Part shown: positions 26,946 to 35,463 of the stretch, piece after piece
Layout: each line of letters begins with the position of its first letter
How positions within the stretch are numbered: position 1 is the first letter of the stretch
Source: Nocardia carnea NBRC 14403
Lineage (GTDB): Bacteria; Actinomycetota; Actinomycetes; Mycobacteriales; Mycobacteriaceae
Assembly (NCBI RefSeq): GCF_000308515.1
Contig: NZ_BAFV01000051.1
Coordinates: 62,001 to 126,000, forward strand
Reading direction: 5' to 3'
DNA length: 64,000 nucleotides
Position numbers and translations under genes: made by a program
The notes under the pieces: model-generated
The model's database searches: none
The model's input: the letters and a program-made list of their open reading frames with translations, nothing else
Told to the model about the DNA's origin: nothing

Positions 26946-28715
26946 TCAACCGAGCAGCGCGTCCACGAACGCCGACGGTTCGAACGGAGCCAGATCGTCG
27001 GCCCCCTCGCCGAGACCGACGAGTTTGACCGGGACCCCGAGTTCGTGCTGGATCTGGAAGACGATCCCGCCCTTCGCAGTGCCGTCGAGCTTCGTCAGCA
27101 CCACACCGCTGATATCGACCACCTCGGCGAAGATCCGGGCCTGCATGAGCCCGTTCTGGCCGACGGTCGCATCCAGCACCAGCAGTACCTCGTCCACCGA
27201 GGCCTTCTTCTCCACCACCCGTTTCACCTTGCCGAGCTCATCCATCAGCCCGGTCTTGGTATGCAGGCGGCCGGCGGTATCGATGAGTACCGCGTCCACG
27301 CCGGAGTCGATACCGGAGGCCACCGCGTCGAAGGCCACCGCGGCGGGATCGGCGCCCTCCTTGCCGCGGACCGTATCCGCACCGACCCGCTCACCCCAGG
27401 TCTGCAACTGGTCGGCCGCGGCGGCCCGGAAGGTATCGGCCGCACCCAGCAGCACCCGGCGGCCGTCGGCGACGAGCACGCGGGCGAGTTTGCCGGTGGT
27501 CGTGGTCTTACCTGTGCCGTTGACCCCGACGACGAGCAGGATCGACGGGTGATCGGGATGCGGTAGGGCGCGTACGGAACGGTCGAGTTCGGGCCGCAGC
27601 GATTCGATCAGCACATCGCGCAACACCGCCCGCGCCTCATCGGCGGTGCGCACGCTCCGTGCGGCCATTTCCTCCCGCAGCCGCTCCACGATGACGGTGG
27701 TGACGGCCGTGCCGATATCGGCCAGGACGAGCGTGTCCTCGACCTCTTCCCACGATTCCTCGTCGAGGTCGCCACCACCGAGCAGACCCAGCAGGCTTTT
27801 GCCGACCGCGTTCTGCGACCGCGACAGCCGCCCGCGCAGCCGGGTCAACCGGCCGGAGGTCGGTTCGATCTCCTCGACTTCGGGGACGAGATGGGCGCCG
27901 GCCGCGGTATCGGGAGCCACCAGCGGAGCTTCGCCGGTGGCGGGTTCCGTGGGAGGTGCGGTCTCGGTATCCGGTGCGGCAGCGCTCGCCGCGGCAGCCG
28001 CACCACCGGCCCCCGGCACGGTTGTCCCGGGTTCGGCGGACGCCGGCGCCTCCGCCGCGGGCGGCGCAGTCGTGTCTGCCGGCGTCTCTGCCGACGGCGG
28101 AACGGTTGTATCGGCCGCAGGAGGTGCGGACGTCTCGTCCGTCGTCGGTGCGGACGTCTCGGTCGCCGGCGCCGTGGAGGTCGCCGATTCCGCGGGCGCG
28201 GAGGTTCCGGTTTCGCCGGGCGCGGTGGTCTCCGCTGCGGGAGCCCCGGGCTTTCCGGTCCCGGGTGCCGCGGTCGTTCCGGTTTCCGGCGGCAGGGCCG
28301 TCTCGGGTTCCGGTGGTGCAGTGGGAGCAGCGGTACCCCCGCCCGGCGCTTCCGGCGCGGTGGTGGTTGCGGTGTCGGCGGTATCCGGCAGCGGGACATC
28401 GGTGATACCGCGGCGGGGCGCGTCCCGGGGGATCGCGGCGTCGTCACCGATATGTGGCTGACCCTCGGTATCCGTCCGCTCAGCGGGACTCGGGCGCGCG
28501 GGTGCCGCGGTGGCTCCCTGCCCGCCCTGACTGAAACTGAAACCGCCGGCCGCCTGGTACCCACCGGACCGGTCGGCCAGCTCCCCTTTCTCCGCCGGCG
28601 GGGTCAGCGAGACCCGGCCGCGTTTGTACCGGACGAAGCCGGCCACGAGCGCGACCAGCAGTACGGCGGCGATGGCTGCGATCAGAATCCAGGCTTGCGC
28701 ACTCACACCGCCCAT
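26946..28715 (-). CDS. ftsY: signal recognition particle receptor FtsY
   Basis: A 589-residue FtsY. One membrane helix lies at the N-terminus (AWILIAAIAAVLLVALVAGF). Next is an unusually long, disordered linker (about residues 45-265) of Ala, Pro, Thr, Glu and Gly. The NG domain follows from about 285, with GVNGTGKTTTTGKLA, IDTAGRLHTK and LTKLDGTAKGG. It docks SRP-bound ribosomes to the membrane. The ATG at 28715 directly precedes the membrane helix; the frame further upstream is low-quality sequence. It is divergent from a DUF2237 gene and followed by smc in the same direction as in mycobacteria. Confidence 0.95.
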   Translation of the reverse strand: MGGVSAQAWILIAAIAAVLLVALVAGFVRYKRGRVSLTPPAEKGELADRSGGYQAAGGFSFSQGGQGATAAPARPSPAERTDTEGQPHIGDDAAIPRDAPRRGITDVPLPDTADTATTTAPEAPGGGTAAPTAPPEPETALPPETGTTAAPGTGKPGAPAAETTAPGETGTSAPAESATSTAPATETSAPTTDETSAPPAADTTVPPSAETPADTTAPPAAEAPASAEPGTTVPGAGGAAAAASAAAPDTETAPPTEPATGEAPLVAPDTAAGAHLVPEVEEIEPTSGRLTRLRGRLSRSQNAVGKSLLGLLGGGDLDEESWEEVEDTLVLADIGTAVTTVIVERLREEMAARSVRTADEARAVLRDVLIESLRPELDRSVRALPHPDHPSILLVVGVNGTGKTTTTGKLARVLVADGRRVLLGAADTFRAAAADQLQTWGERVGADTVRGKEGADPAAVAFDAVASGIDSGVDAVLIDTAGRLHTKTGLMDELGKVKRVVEKKASVDEVLLVLDATVGQNGLMQARIFAEVVDISGVVLTKLDGTAKGGIVFQIQHELGVPVKLVGLGEGADDLAPFEPSAFVDALLG

Positions 28716-28884
28716 CCTTGCAGAGCCGGTGCGGGCCCCCGCCGACCCCGCCCGGCCCGCGCGGCGGCCGGACCCGAGCCCGCCCTCCCATACGCTGCAC
28801 ATTCCCTGCTCAGCCCCGCGAACACGACGGGTGAGATTTCTTGTCCTGCGGAAGTTCTCGCTACAGGCCAATAGGATCGGCGAT

Positions 28885-29274
28885 GTGACCGATCGAAACG
28901 TGCTTGGGGGTCCGCTACAAGAGTGCGGCACCGATCCTCTGACCGGGTTCTACCGGGACGGCTGCTGCAGCACCGGCCCGGAGGATCTGGGCAGCCACAC
29001 CGTGTGCACGGTCGTCACAGCCGAGTTCCTGGAGCACCAGGCATCCATCGGCAACGATCTGAGCACACCGCGTCCGGAGAACAATTTTCCCGGCCTGCAG
29101 CCGGGCGACCGATGGTGTGTGGTGGCGGTGCGCTGGTTACACGCGCACGAGGACGGTGTCGCCGCGCCGGTGATACTGGCGGCGACCCATGAGAATGCCC
29201 TGGAAGTGATATCGATGGAAATCCTGCGAAAATACGCGGTCGACGTACCCGACGACGTCAGCGACCTGCTGTGA
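28885..29274 (+). CDS. DUF2237 family protein
   Basis: A 129-residue protein, the usual family length, with the conserved features NVLGGPLQECGTDPLTGFYRDGCC, GSHTVCTVVTAEFLE and NNFPGLQPGDRWCVVAVRW (given in parts). Several conserved Cys and Asp residues suggest metal binding or a redox role, but the function is unknown. The GTG at 28885 begins the family domain. It stands alone, divergent from ftsY, in a place where mycobacteria have ftsY and smc adjacent. Confidence 0.88.
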   Translation: MTDRNVLGGPLQECGTDPLTGFYRDGCCSTGPEDLGSHTVCTVVTAEFLEHQASIGNDLSTPRPENNFPGLQPGDRWCVVAVRWLHAHEDGVAAPVILAATHENALEVISMEILRKYAVDVPDDVSDLL

Positions 29275-29591
29275 GACAACGCGCTGTCGCTGCCGCGCGC
29301 CGGCAGTAGAGCGCCGCTATGGGGGCGAAGAAAACCGTCGAACACTTCCTCGAGTTCTCGCTGCACCGCGATGCTCGGATCCTTCTGTGGACCGATGCCG
29401 GATTCATCGTCCGGGATCGCTGATCATCAGGCGGCGCGATCACGGCGCCACGGGGAGTTGGCGACGGGCGTCGTCCACGCCCTTGCCGGGTTACTGGCAA
29501 CCGGCGTGAACCGGAGACCACCCATACCGCTGTCGGGCCCCGACGCGGTACCGGGTGAGTCGCAGCCCGACCGTCACGCTCCCCGGCGGAA
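29275..29591. other. intergenic region between DUF2237 gene and smc
   Basis: The two genes converge here. A near-perfect small hairpin follows the DUF2237 stop at about 29300-29317 (CTGCCG, cgcg, CCGGCAG). No gene is supported in the remaining sequence. Confidence 0.45.
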
Positions 29592-32500
29592 TCACGTCGG
29601 TGCGCCCGCGGGTGCCACGTTCTGCCCGCGCAGGCGCTGCGAGATCACCTGGGTGATGCCGTCGCCGCGCATGCTGACGCCGTAGAGGGCGTCGGCGATC
29701 TCCATGGTGGGCTTCTGGTGGGTGATGACGATCAGCTGACTCTTCTCGCGCAGCTGTTCGAACAGTCCGATGAGGCGGCGCAGGTTGGTGTCGTCGAGCG
29801 CGGCCTCCACCTCGTCCATGACATAGAACGGTGAGGGCCGCGCACGGAAGATGGCGACCAGTAGGGCCACCGCGGTCAGCGATTTCTCGCCACCGGACAG
29901 CAACGACAGCCGCTTGACCTTCTTTCCGGGCGGCCGCGCCTCCACTTCGATACCGGTCGTGAGCATATTGCCGGGATCGGTGAGCAGCAGCCGGCCTTCG
30001 CCGCCCGGGAAGAGCGCCGAGAAGACCTGGACGAATTCCCGTTCCACATCGGCGTAGGCGTCGGTGAAGACCTGCAGGATGCGGTCGTCCACCTCGGCCA
30101 CCACGTCGAGCAGGTCCTGGCGGGCTTTTTTGACGTCCTCGAGCTGGGTAGCCAGGAAGTTGTAGCGCTCCTCGAGGGCGGCGAACTCCTCCAGCGCCAG
30201 CGGGTTCACCTTGCCGAGGGTCGCCAGATCCTTCTCGGCCCGTTTCGCGCGCCGCTCCTGCGAAGCCCGGTCGAACGGCATCGGCGCCGGTGCGGTGACC
30301 TGCTCCCCGCGCTCCTTGGCCTGCTCGTATTCGCGTAGTTCCAGCTCGCTGGGCGGGAGCGCGATATCGGGTCCGTATTCGGCGATCAGATCGTCGAGCG
30401 CGATACCGAACTGCTCGCCGATATTCGCCTCGAGTTGTTCGATCCGCAGCGCGGCTTGCGCCTTGGCGACCTCGTCGCGGTGCACCGCGTCGGTGAGCTG
30501 CCCGAGCTGGGTGCTCAACGCCCGCACCCGCTCCTTGATCTGGTCGACCGAGGTCGCGCATTCGGTGCGCCGGCGCACGAGATCGTCACGCCGGGCGGCG
30601 GCAGCCGCCACGACCTGCTCCAGTTCGGCGGACAGTTCCGCACCGGATTCGGCGACCGCAGCGGCCACCTGGGCCGCGCGCCGGCGGGCGGCCTGCGCAC
30701 GTTCGGCGCGGGCGCGGGCCTCGCGTTCGGTCCGGGCGGATCGGCGCAACGTTTCCGCTTTACCGCGCACGGATTCGGCACGTTCCTCGGCGGTCCGCAC
30801 CGCCAGCCGGGCCTCCACTTCCATGGCCCGGGCCTCGGCCAGCGCCGCGGCGGCTTCTTCCCGGGCCAGCGCGGCGGCCTCGGTACCGGCCGCGCCGGCC
30901 GCATCGCCGTCGGTATCGGCCTGTTCCAGTTCGGCGCGGTGCAGCCGGTCCTCCAGGTCGGCGAGCGCGGCGACTGCTTCTTCCCGCGAGGTCTCGGCGG
31001 CGGCCCGCTGTTCGATGAGGCGTTCGGATTCGGTATTCGCCGTCCGCGCGGCCGCACCGAGCCGGCCGAGCCGTTCGTAGATGCTGTTGAGCGCCTGATC
31101 CGATTCGTGCAGCGCCAGCAGCGCCTGGTCCACCGCGTCCTTGCGGTCGGCCTGTTCCTCCAGCGCCCCGGACAGGCTCGCTTCGAGTTCCTCGGCATGC
31201 CGCTGCGCGGCCCGCAGTTCGGCTTCGGCGGTATCGATTTCGGCCTGGATCTCGAGGCGGCTCGGTGCGCGATCGGATCCGCCGATCAGCCAGCCGGTTC
31301 CGGCCAGATCGCCTTCCCGGGTCACCACCCGCAGCTCCGGACGTGCGGCCAGTACTTCCGCGGCACGGTCCAGATCGTCGACGACCACGACCCGGCTCGT
31401 CAGCGCGACCACCGCCGCACGCAGCGAATCGGGGTAATTCACGACGTCGGCCAGCCGGCGCGCCCCGCCGGGCAGTTCGGCCTCGTCGATCCCGGTATCG
31501 GCAGCAACACCCTCGTAGACCAGCGCGGCCCGGCCGGCATCGGCCTTCCCGAGCGCCCGCACGGCACTGACCGCGGTATCACCGGTATCGGCGACCACCG
31601 CCTCGGCGACCGGTCCCAGCACCGCCGCGACCGCGGCCTCGTACCCGGCGTGCACGCCGAGCAGTTCGGACAGCGGGCCCAGGAGCCCGGCCGGCTGGTT
31701 CTCGGTCAGCCAGGCCGCGCCGTCGCGGCTGGCCAGGTTCATGCCGAGCGCTTCGATCCGCGCGGTCAGCGAGGCGACCCGCCGCCCGGCGTCGCGGTCC
31801 TCGGCACGCAGTTCGGTGACCCGGTGATCGGCGAGGTCGAGCGCCTCGACAGCATGTTCGTGCTGGGCATCGAGCCCGGCTTCCCCGGCGTCGAGTTCGG
31901 CCAGTTCGTCCTGCACGGCGTCGTATTCGCGCTGCGCTTCCTCGCCTCGGGTCCGCGACTGGGTGAGGGCGGTGCTCGAGCGAACGATCTCGGTATCGAT
32001 GGCTTGGGCTTTGGTGCGCAGGTTCTCGACCTGCCCCGACAACCGGACCAACCCTTCGCGGCGGTCGGCGATGGCCCGGACGGCGGCCAGATGCGCCTGT
32101 TCGGCCGCCTTGGCCTCGTGTTCGCGTTCGGCGAGCCCGTCGCGGGCGGCTTCGAGGGTCTCCGTGGCCATCTCGACGGCTTCCCGGAGTTCGGCCTCCT
32201 CGGCTTCCACCCGGTCCGCTTCGGCTTCGAGCTGGTCGGGGTCGCGGCCGGTATTCGCCGCGGGGGCGGTATCGAGATGGCGAGCGCGGTCGGTCGCGAT
32301 CCGGGTGGTGGCATTGACGCGTTCGGCCAGCGCGGACAGCTGGAACCACAGCTGGCCCGCCGCTTCGGCGCCGGGAGTGAGCCGGGAGAGTTCGAACTCC
32401 TGCTGGGCCAGGGCCGCATTGGCCGCGTCGAGTTCGCTCTGCACGGTGATCTGTTGTTCCCGCGCATAGGCTTCCTTGCTCTGCTGGCTTTGCAGCTCGG

Positions 32501-33215
32501 CCCGCCGGGTGACCAGATCGTCGGCCGCCAATCGCAGCCGGGCGTCGCGCAGATCGGCCTGGACGGTCTGGGCGCGGCGCGCCACCTCCGCCTGGCGGCC
32601 CAGCGGTTTGAGCTGGCGGCGCAGTTCGGTGGTGAGATCGGTGAGGCGGGCCAGGTTGGCCTGCATGGCGTCCAGTTTGCGGACGGCTTTTTCTTTACGT
32701 TTGCGGTGTTTGAGGACGCCCGCTGCTTCTTCGATGAAGGCGCGCCGGTCTTCGGGTCGCGATTCCAGGATCGCCGAGAGCTGTCCCTGGCCGACGATCA
32801 CATGCATTTCGCGGCCGATACCGGAATCGCTGAGCAGTTCCTGGACATCCATCAACCGGCACGAGTTGCCGTTGATCTCGTATTCGCCGGCCCCGTCGCG
32901 GAACATCCGGCGGGTGACGGAGACTTCGGCGTAATCGATCGGCAGCGCGCCGTCGGAGTTGTCGATGGTGAGCGTGACCTCGGCCCGCCCGAGCGCGGCA
33001 CGGCCGGAGGTACCGGCGAAGATGACATCCTGCATCTTGCCGCCGCGTAATGCTTTGGCGCCCTGTTCGCCCATCACCCAGGTGAGCGCATCGACGACGT
33101 TGGATTTACCGGAACCGTTCGGACCTACGACGCAGGTGATGCCGGGTTCGAACCGCAGTGTCGTCGCGGACGCGAAGGATTTGAACCCCTTCAACGTCAA
33201 GCTCTTCAGATGCAA
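29592..33215 (-). CDS. smc: chromosome partition protein Smc
   Basis: A 1207-residue SMC ATPase (1205 in M. tuberculosis). The N-terminal head has Walker A VVGPNGSGKSNVVDAL. Two long coiled-coil arms follow, rich in Ala, Glu and Arg, around a hinge at about residues 510-680. The C-terminal head has the signature LSLLSGGEKSLTAVALL and Walker B PFYVMDEVEAALDD. With ScpAB it loads at parS and organises the chromosome. The likely start is the TTG at 33215, where LHLKSLTLKGFKSF begins, with AAAGGG nine bases before; an earlier in-frame ATG at 33311 would add 32 unrelated residues. Confidence 0.95.
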   Translation of the reverse strand: MHLKSLTLKGFKSFASATTLRFEPGITCVVGPNGSGKSNVVDALTWVMGEQGAKALRGGKMQDVIFAGTSGRAALGRAEVTLTIDNSDGALPIDYAEVSVTRRMFRDGAGEYEINGNSCRLMDVQELLSDSGIGREMHVIVGQGQLSAILESRPEDRRAFIEEAAGVLKHRKRKEKAVRKLDAMQANLARLTDLTTELRRQLKPLGRQAEVARRAQTVQADLRDARLRLAADDLVTRRAELQSQQSKEAYAREQQITVQSELDAANAALAQQEFELSRLTPGAEAAGQLWFQLSALAERVNATTRIATDRARHLDTAPAANTGRDPDQLEAEADRVEAEEAELREAVEMATETLEAARDGLAEREHEAKAAEQAHLAAVRAIADRREGLVRLSGQVENLRTKAQAIDTEIVRSSTALTQSRTRGEEAQREYDAVQDELAELDAGEAGLDAQHEHAVEALDLADHRVTELRAEDRDAGRRVASLTARIEALGMNLASRDGAAWLTENQPAGLLGPLSELLGVHAGYEAAVAAVLGPVAEAVVADTGDTAVSAVRALGKADAGRAALVYEGVAADTGIDEAELPGGARRLADVVNYPDSLRAAVVALTSRVVVVDDLDRAAEVLAARPELRVVTREGDLAGTGWLIGGSDRAPSRLEIQAEIDTAEAELRAAQRHAEELEASLSGALEEQADRKDAVDQALLALHESDQALNSIYERLGRLGAAARTANTESERLIEQRAAAETSREEAVAALADLEDRLHRAELEQADTDGDAAGAAGTEAAALAREEAAAALAEARAMEVEARLAVRTAEERAESVRGKAETLRRSARTEREARARAERAQAARRRAAQVAAAVAESGAELSAELEQVVAAAAARRDDLVRRRTECATSVDQIKERVRALSTQLGQLTDAVHRDEVAKAQAALRIEQLEANIGEQFGIALDDLIAEYGPDIALPPSELELREYEQAKERGEQVTAPAPMPFDRASQERRAKRAEKDLATLGKVNPLALEEFAALEERYNFLATQLEDVKKARQDLLDVVAEVDDRILQVFTDAYADVEREFVQVFSALFPGGEGRLLLTDPGNMLTTGIEVEARPPGKKVKRLSLLSGGEKSLTAVALLVAIFRARPSPFYVMDEVEAALDDTNLRRLIGLFEQLREKSQLIVITHQKPTMEIADALYGVSMRGDGITQVISQRLRGQNVAPAGAPT

Positions 33216-33417
33216 CGCCGACGACCCTTTCCGCCTCCACGTACTGTCCGCCTCGCTCAGGCCGATCAGCCATGCTATAGGCCCGCGGCGAGATAAACCC
33301 ATCCGGCGCACCGGAGGTGGCCGATCGGCAGCGGGTGGTGGCGGTGTGGTTGCCGAGAGCGGCCCGCACCGTAGCCCGGTGGTTCCGCCGACCGGATACC
33401 ACCGAGGCTACCGGGCG

Positions 33418-33852
33418 TTATACCTTTCGGCGATGGCAGCTGCCGGCCTCGATTCCGGTTGCCGCGCGCACTGCCAGCACGGCGCCCCACGGGCCGATGA
33501 CCCATATGGGCCAGAAGTAGGTGAACGCTCCGACGCCCAGCGAGATCGCCGCCCAGATCACCAGTACCAGCACACTGACACCCAGCCACGCGCTGCCCTC
33601 GATCCGCTGCCAGATCGGGAACCGCGAGCGCGATCGCCGCGGGGACGAGTCCGGGCCGGGGGGCGCCTTCAACTCGGGCAGGTCCGCGAGCACACCCTGC
33701 AGTTCCTCGCGGGTCGCGCTCCGGTACACCTGCGCTACCCGCTCGTCGTATTCGGCGAGATCCAGCCTGCCGTCGCCCAGATGCCGGCCCAGCTCCCGCA
33801 CGAATCGATCACGTTCGGCATCCGAGGCGCGGATGCCCGCCGAGATCTCCAT
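33418..33852 (-). CDS. DUF1707 domain membrane protein
   Basis: A 144-residue protein. The N-terminal DUF1707 domain (about residues 5-58) has IRASDAERDRFVRELGRHLGDGRLDLAEYDERV, here indicated by its ends IRASDAERD and LAEYDERV. A basic linker and two close membrane helices follow (GVSVLVLVIWAAISLGVGAF; PIWVIGPWGAVLAV). DUF1707 proteins are actinobacterial membrane proteins of unknown function. The ATG at 33852 follows GGGGAG. The promoter region carries two dyads, so the gene is probably under a specific repressor. Confidence 0.82.
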   Translation of the reverse strand: MEISAGIRASDAERDRFVRELGRHLGDGRLDLAEYDERVAQVYRSATREELQGVLADLPELKAPPGPDSSPRRSRSRFPIWQRIEGSAWLGVSVLVLVIWAAISLGVGAFTYFWPIWVIGPWGAVLAVRAATGIEAGSCHRRKV

Positions 33853-33881
33853 AGCGCTCCCCTTACACATCAGACCACACT

Positions 33882-33928
33882 CCACTGTGGAATAAAACCA
33901 GAGTGCTACTCCCACTGTGGAATGTCAA
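33882..33928 (-). promoter_or_regulatory. promoter and two-site operator of the DUF1707 gene
   Basis: A consensus -35 TTGACA (33928-33923) is followed after 17 bases by CACTCT as a likely -10 (33905-33900). Two copies of ccactgtggaat, each containing the near-palindrome CCAC-T-GTGG, lie exactly 30 bases apart. One (33912-33923) sits between -35 and -10, the other (33882-33893) at the expected start of transcription. The arrangement is typical of repression by a protein bound twice on one DNA face. Confidence 0.65.
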
Positions 33929-34072
33929 GGGGGTTCGGGCCTCTGTCCGACACACACCCGCTACCTCGGAATGATCCGAACAGGCCCGGCCATGGACAGC
34001 AGGAGCAGCGGCAAGCGATCCCCGGCACCACAATCGACGTACGGGGTCGACGCTGTGCCCGACGGAGGCCCC

Positions 34073-34285
34073 GGCCGCTCACATATGTGGCGGCAGGGCC
34101 GGCGCGGCAAGCACCGCCTCGCGGAGCAGCCGACCGCCCCTATCTCCACGAAACCCTGTAGCCCGCCCCGGATCGGCTCCCAGTTCTGCACCACCAGAAC
34201 CACCCGGCCGGGCGCCGCCGGAGAACGCAGCAGCGCCAACAGCTCGGCCACCGCGCGGAGGGGCCACCACATGGACTCGGCCATC
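34073..34285 (-). pseudogene. decayed tandem copy of the 3' half of acyP
   Basis: A 213-base unit that is repeated directly next to it as 34286-34498, which contains the true 3' end of acyP. The copy still encodes, in the acyP frame, AVAELLALLRSPAAPGR, then VVLVVQNWEPIRGGLQGFVE. Substitutions occur at a few sites, and a 2-base deletion (one CT lost from the atctctccac of the intact copy) removes the acyP stop, so the frame runs on. No start codon of its own is evident. Confidence 0.75.
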
Positions 34286-34352
34286 GGCCGCTCACCCATG
34301 TGGCAGCAGCACCGGCCCGGAAAGCACCCCCAGCCGAGCAGCCGACGAGCCC

Positions 34353-34661
34353 CTATCTCTCCACGAAACCCTGCAACCCGCCCCGGACCGGCTCCCAGTT
34401 CTCCACCACCAGATCCACCCGGCCGGGCGCCGCCGGAGAACGCAGCAGCGCCAACAGCTCGGCCACCACGCGGCGTGGCCCTTCGGCCACCACGTGCACC
34501 CTGCCGTCGGGCGCGTTGGTGGCATGCCCGGTGAGCCCGAGCTCCAATGCCCGCGAACGGGTCCACCAGCGGAAACCCACGCCTTGCACGTATCCGTGCA
34601 CCCACGCGCTGAGCCGCACCGGATCGTTCGCCGACTGCTGCCCCGCCGTATCGCCCGCCAT
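34353..34661 (-). CDS. acylphosphatase
   Basis: A 102-residue acylphosphatase that hydrolyses carboxyl-phosphate bonds. The phosphate loop and catalytic residues are visible: GYVQGVGFRWW with R31, and N49 in TNAPDGRVHVVAEGP. The C-terminal strand is NWEPVRGGLQGFVER. It starts 2 bases after the OsmC gene, so the two are coupled. It corresponds to Rv2922A near smc. The 3' half has a tandem, damaged duplicate downstream. Confidence 0.9.
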   Translation of the reverse strand: MAGDTAGQQSANDPVRLSAWVHGYVQGVGFRWWTRSRALELGLTGHATNAPDGRVHVVAEGPRRVVAELLALLRSPAAPGRVDLVVENWEPVRGGLQGFVER

Positions 34662-34663
34662 GA

Positions 34664-35140
34664 TCAGTCGACGGTATCGATCTCGAAGGACAGCGTCACC
34701 TTGCTACCCGCCTTCAATGTCCGGCCCACGGTGCACACCTTGTCGATCGCTCGCTGCACCGTCACCAGCAGCCGCTCGCGGGCGGCATCGTCGAGTTCGC
34801 TCAGATCGAGTTCGAATACCTCGTCCAGCTGTGGATACACCTCGTTCTCGCGGTCCGCGGCACCGGAAACCCGGATCGTGGCGTCGTAGTCGTCGCCGAG
34901 TCGGCGCGACAGCGGGAAATCCGAGCTCATCCCCGAGCATGCGGCCAGCGCGATCTTCAGGAGTTCACCGGGTGTGAACACGCCGGGAACGCTTTCGGAC
35001 CCGATCAGAACCTCCGCGCCGCGTGAACTGTGCCCGGTATAGCGCCTGGTCCCCGTACGCTCCACCCACAGTGTGGTCGGGCCCGAGGGTGCGCCGGCCG
35101 GCGCCGCGGCGGCGGCCGCAGTGGTGGTGTCATCAGCCAT
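34664..35140 (-). CDS. OsmC/Ohr family peroxide reductase-like protein
   Basis: A 158-residue protein with the two conserved cysteines of the family, in LAACSGMSSD and DKVCTVGRTL. The N-terminus is Ala/Pro-rich (first 25 residues) and probably flexible. OsmC/Ohr proteins reduce organic hydroperoxides with these Cys. The ATG at 35140 is chosen over a longer frame to 35179. It is equivalent to Rv2923c and lies in one transcription unit with acyP. Confidence 0.88.
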   Translation of the reverse strand: MADDTTTAAAAAAPAGAPSGPTTLWVERTGTRRYTGHSSRGAEVLIGSESVPGVFTPGELLKIALAACSGMSSDFPLSRRLGDDYDATIRVSGAADRENEVYPQLDEVFELDLSELDDAARERLLVTVQRAIDKVCTVGRTLKAGSKVTLSFEIDTVD

Positions 35141-35199
35141 GGTTGCGATCCTGCCACCCACCGTCCGAGCCGCGCGCACCCGTCCGTGACCGGCGCGGA

Positions 35200-35334
35200 T
35201 CAGCCCCGGCGCGAACGCCGCGCAGTCACCCGGACCGGCCGCTTCGGCCGGTCCTCCAGCATCACGGCGAGAAGCCGCAGCAGTAGCGGACCGACGATGA
35301 ATCCGGCGATCAACGTCGGTGTCAGCAGGGACAT
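35200..35334 (-). CDS. 44-residue single-helix membrane protein
   Basis: A short ORF starting at the ATG at 35334, with AAGGA six bases upstream. It encodes one hydrophobic helix (LIAGFIVGPLLLRLLAVML) followed by a strongly basic tail (RPKRPVRVTARRSRRG). The layout is that of a small membrane-anchored regulatory peptide with the positive end inside. It lies 59 bases upstream of the OsmC gene, same strand. I know no family for it. Confidence 0.6.
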   Translation of the reverse strand: MSLLTPTLIAGFIVGPLLLRLLAVMLEDRPKRPVRVTARRSRRG

Positions 35335-35463
35335 GGCAGTCCTTCCGTACTCACGGGCGATGCGCTGGAAAACTACCCCTCCGGACAGCCCGGAAACCCG
35401 TTGCTTGCGCGATCTTTACGCCGGGAATTCAGCCCCCTGATCACACGCGGACCGCACTCCTGG

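Noticed and set aside
30435..33050. An 871-codon open frame antisense to smc
   Set aside because: High-GC DNA keeps antisense frames open; the smc protein on the other strand is complete and conserved.
33961..34605. Leftward 214-codon frame across the acyP duplication
   Set aside because: It mixes an off-frame reading of acyP with the decayed copy; no start signal or family.
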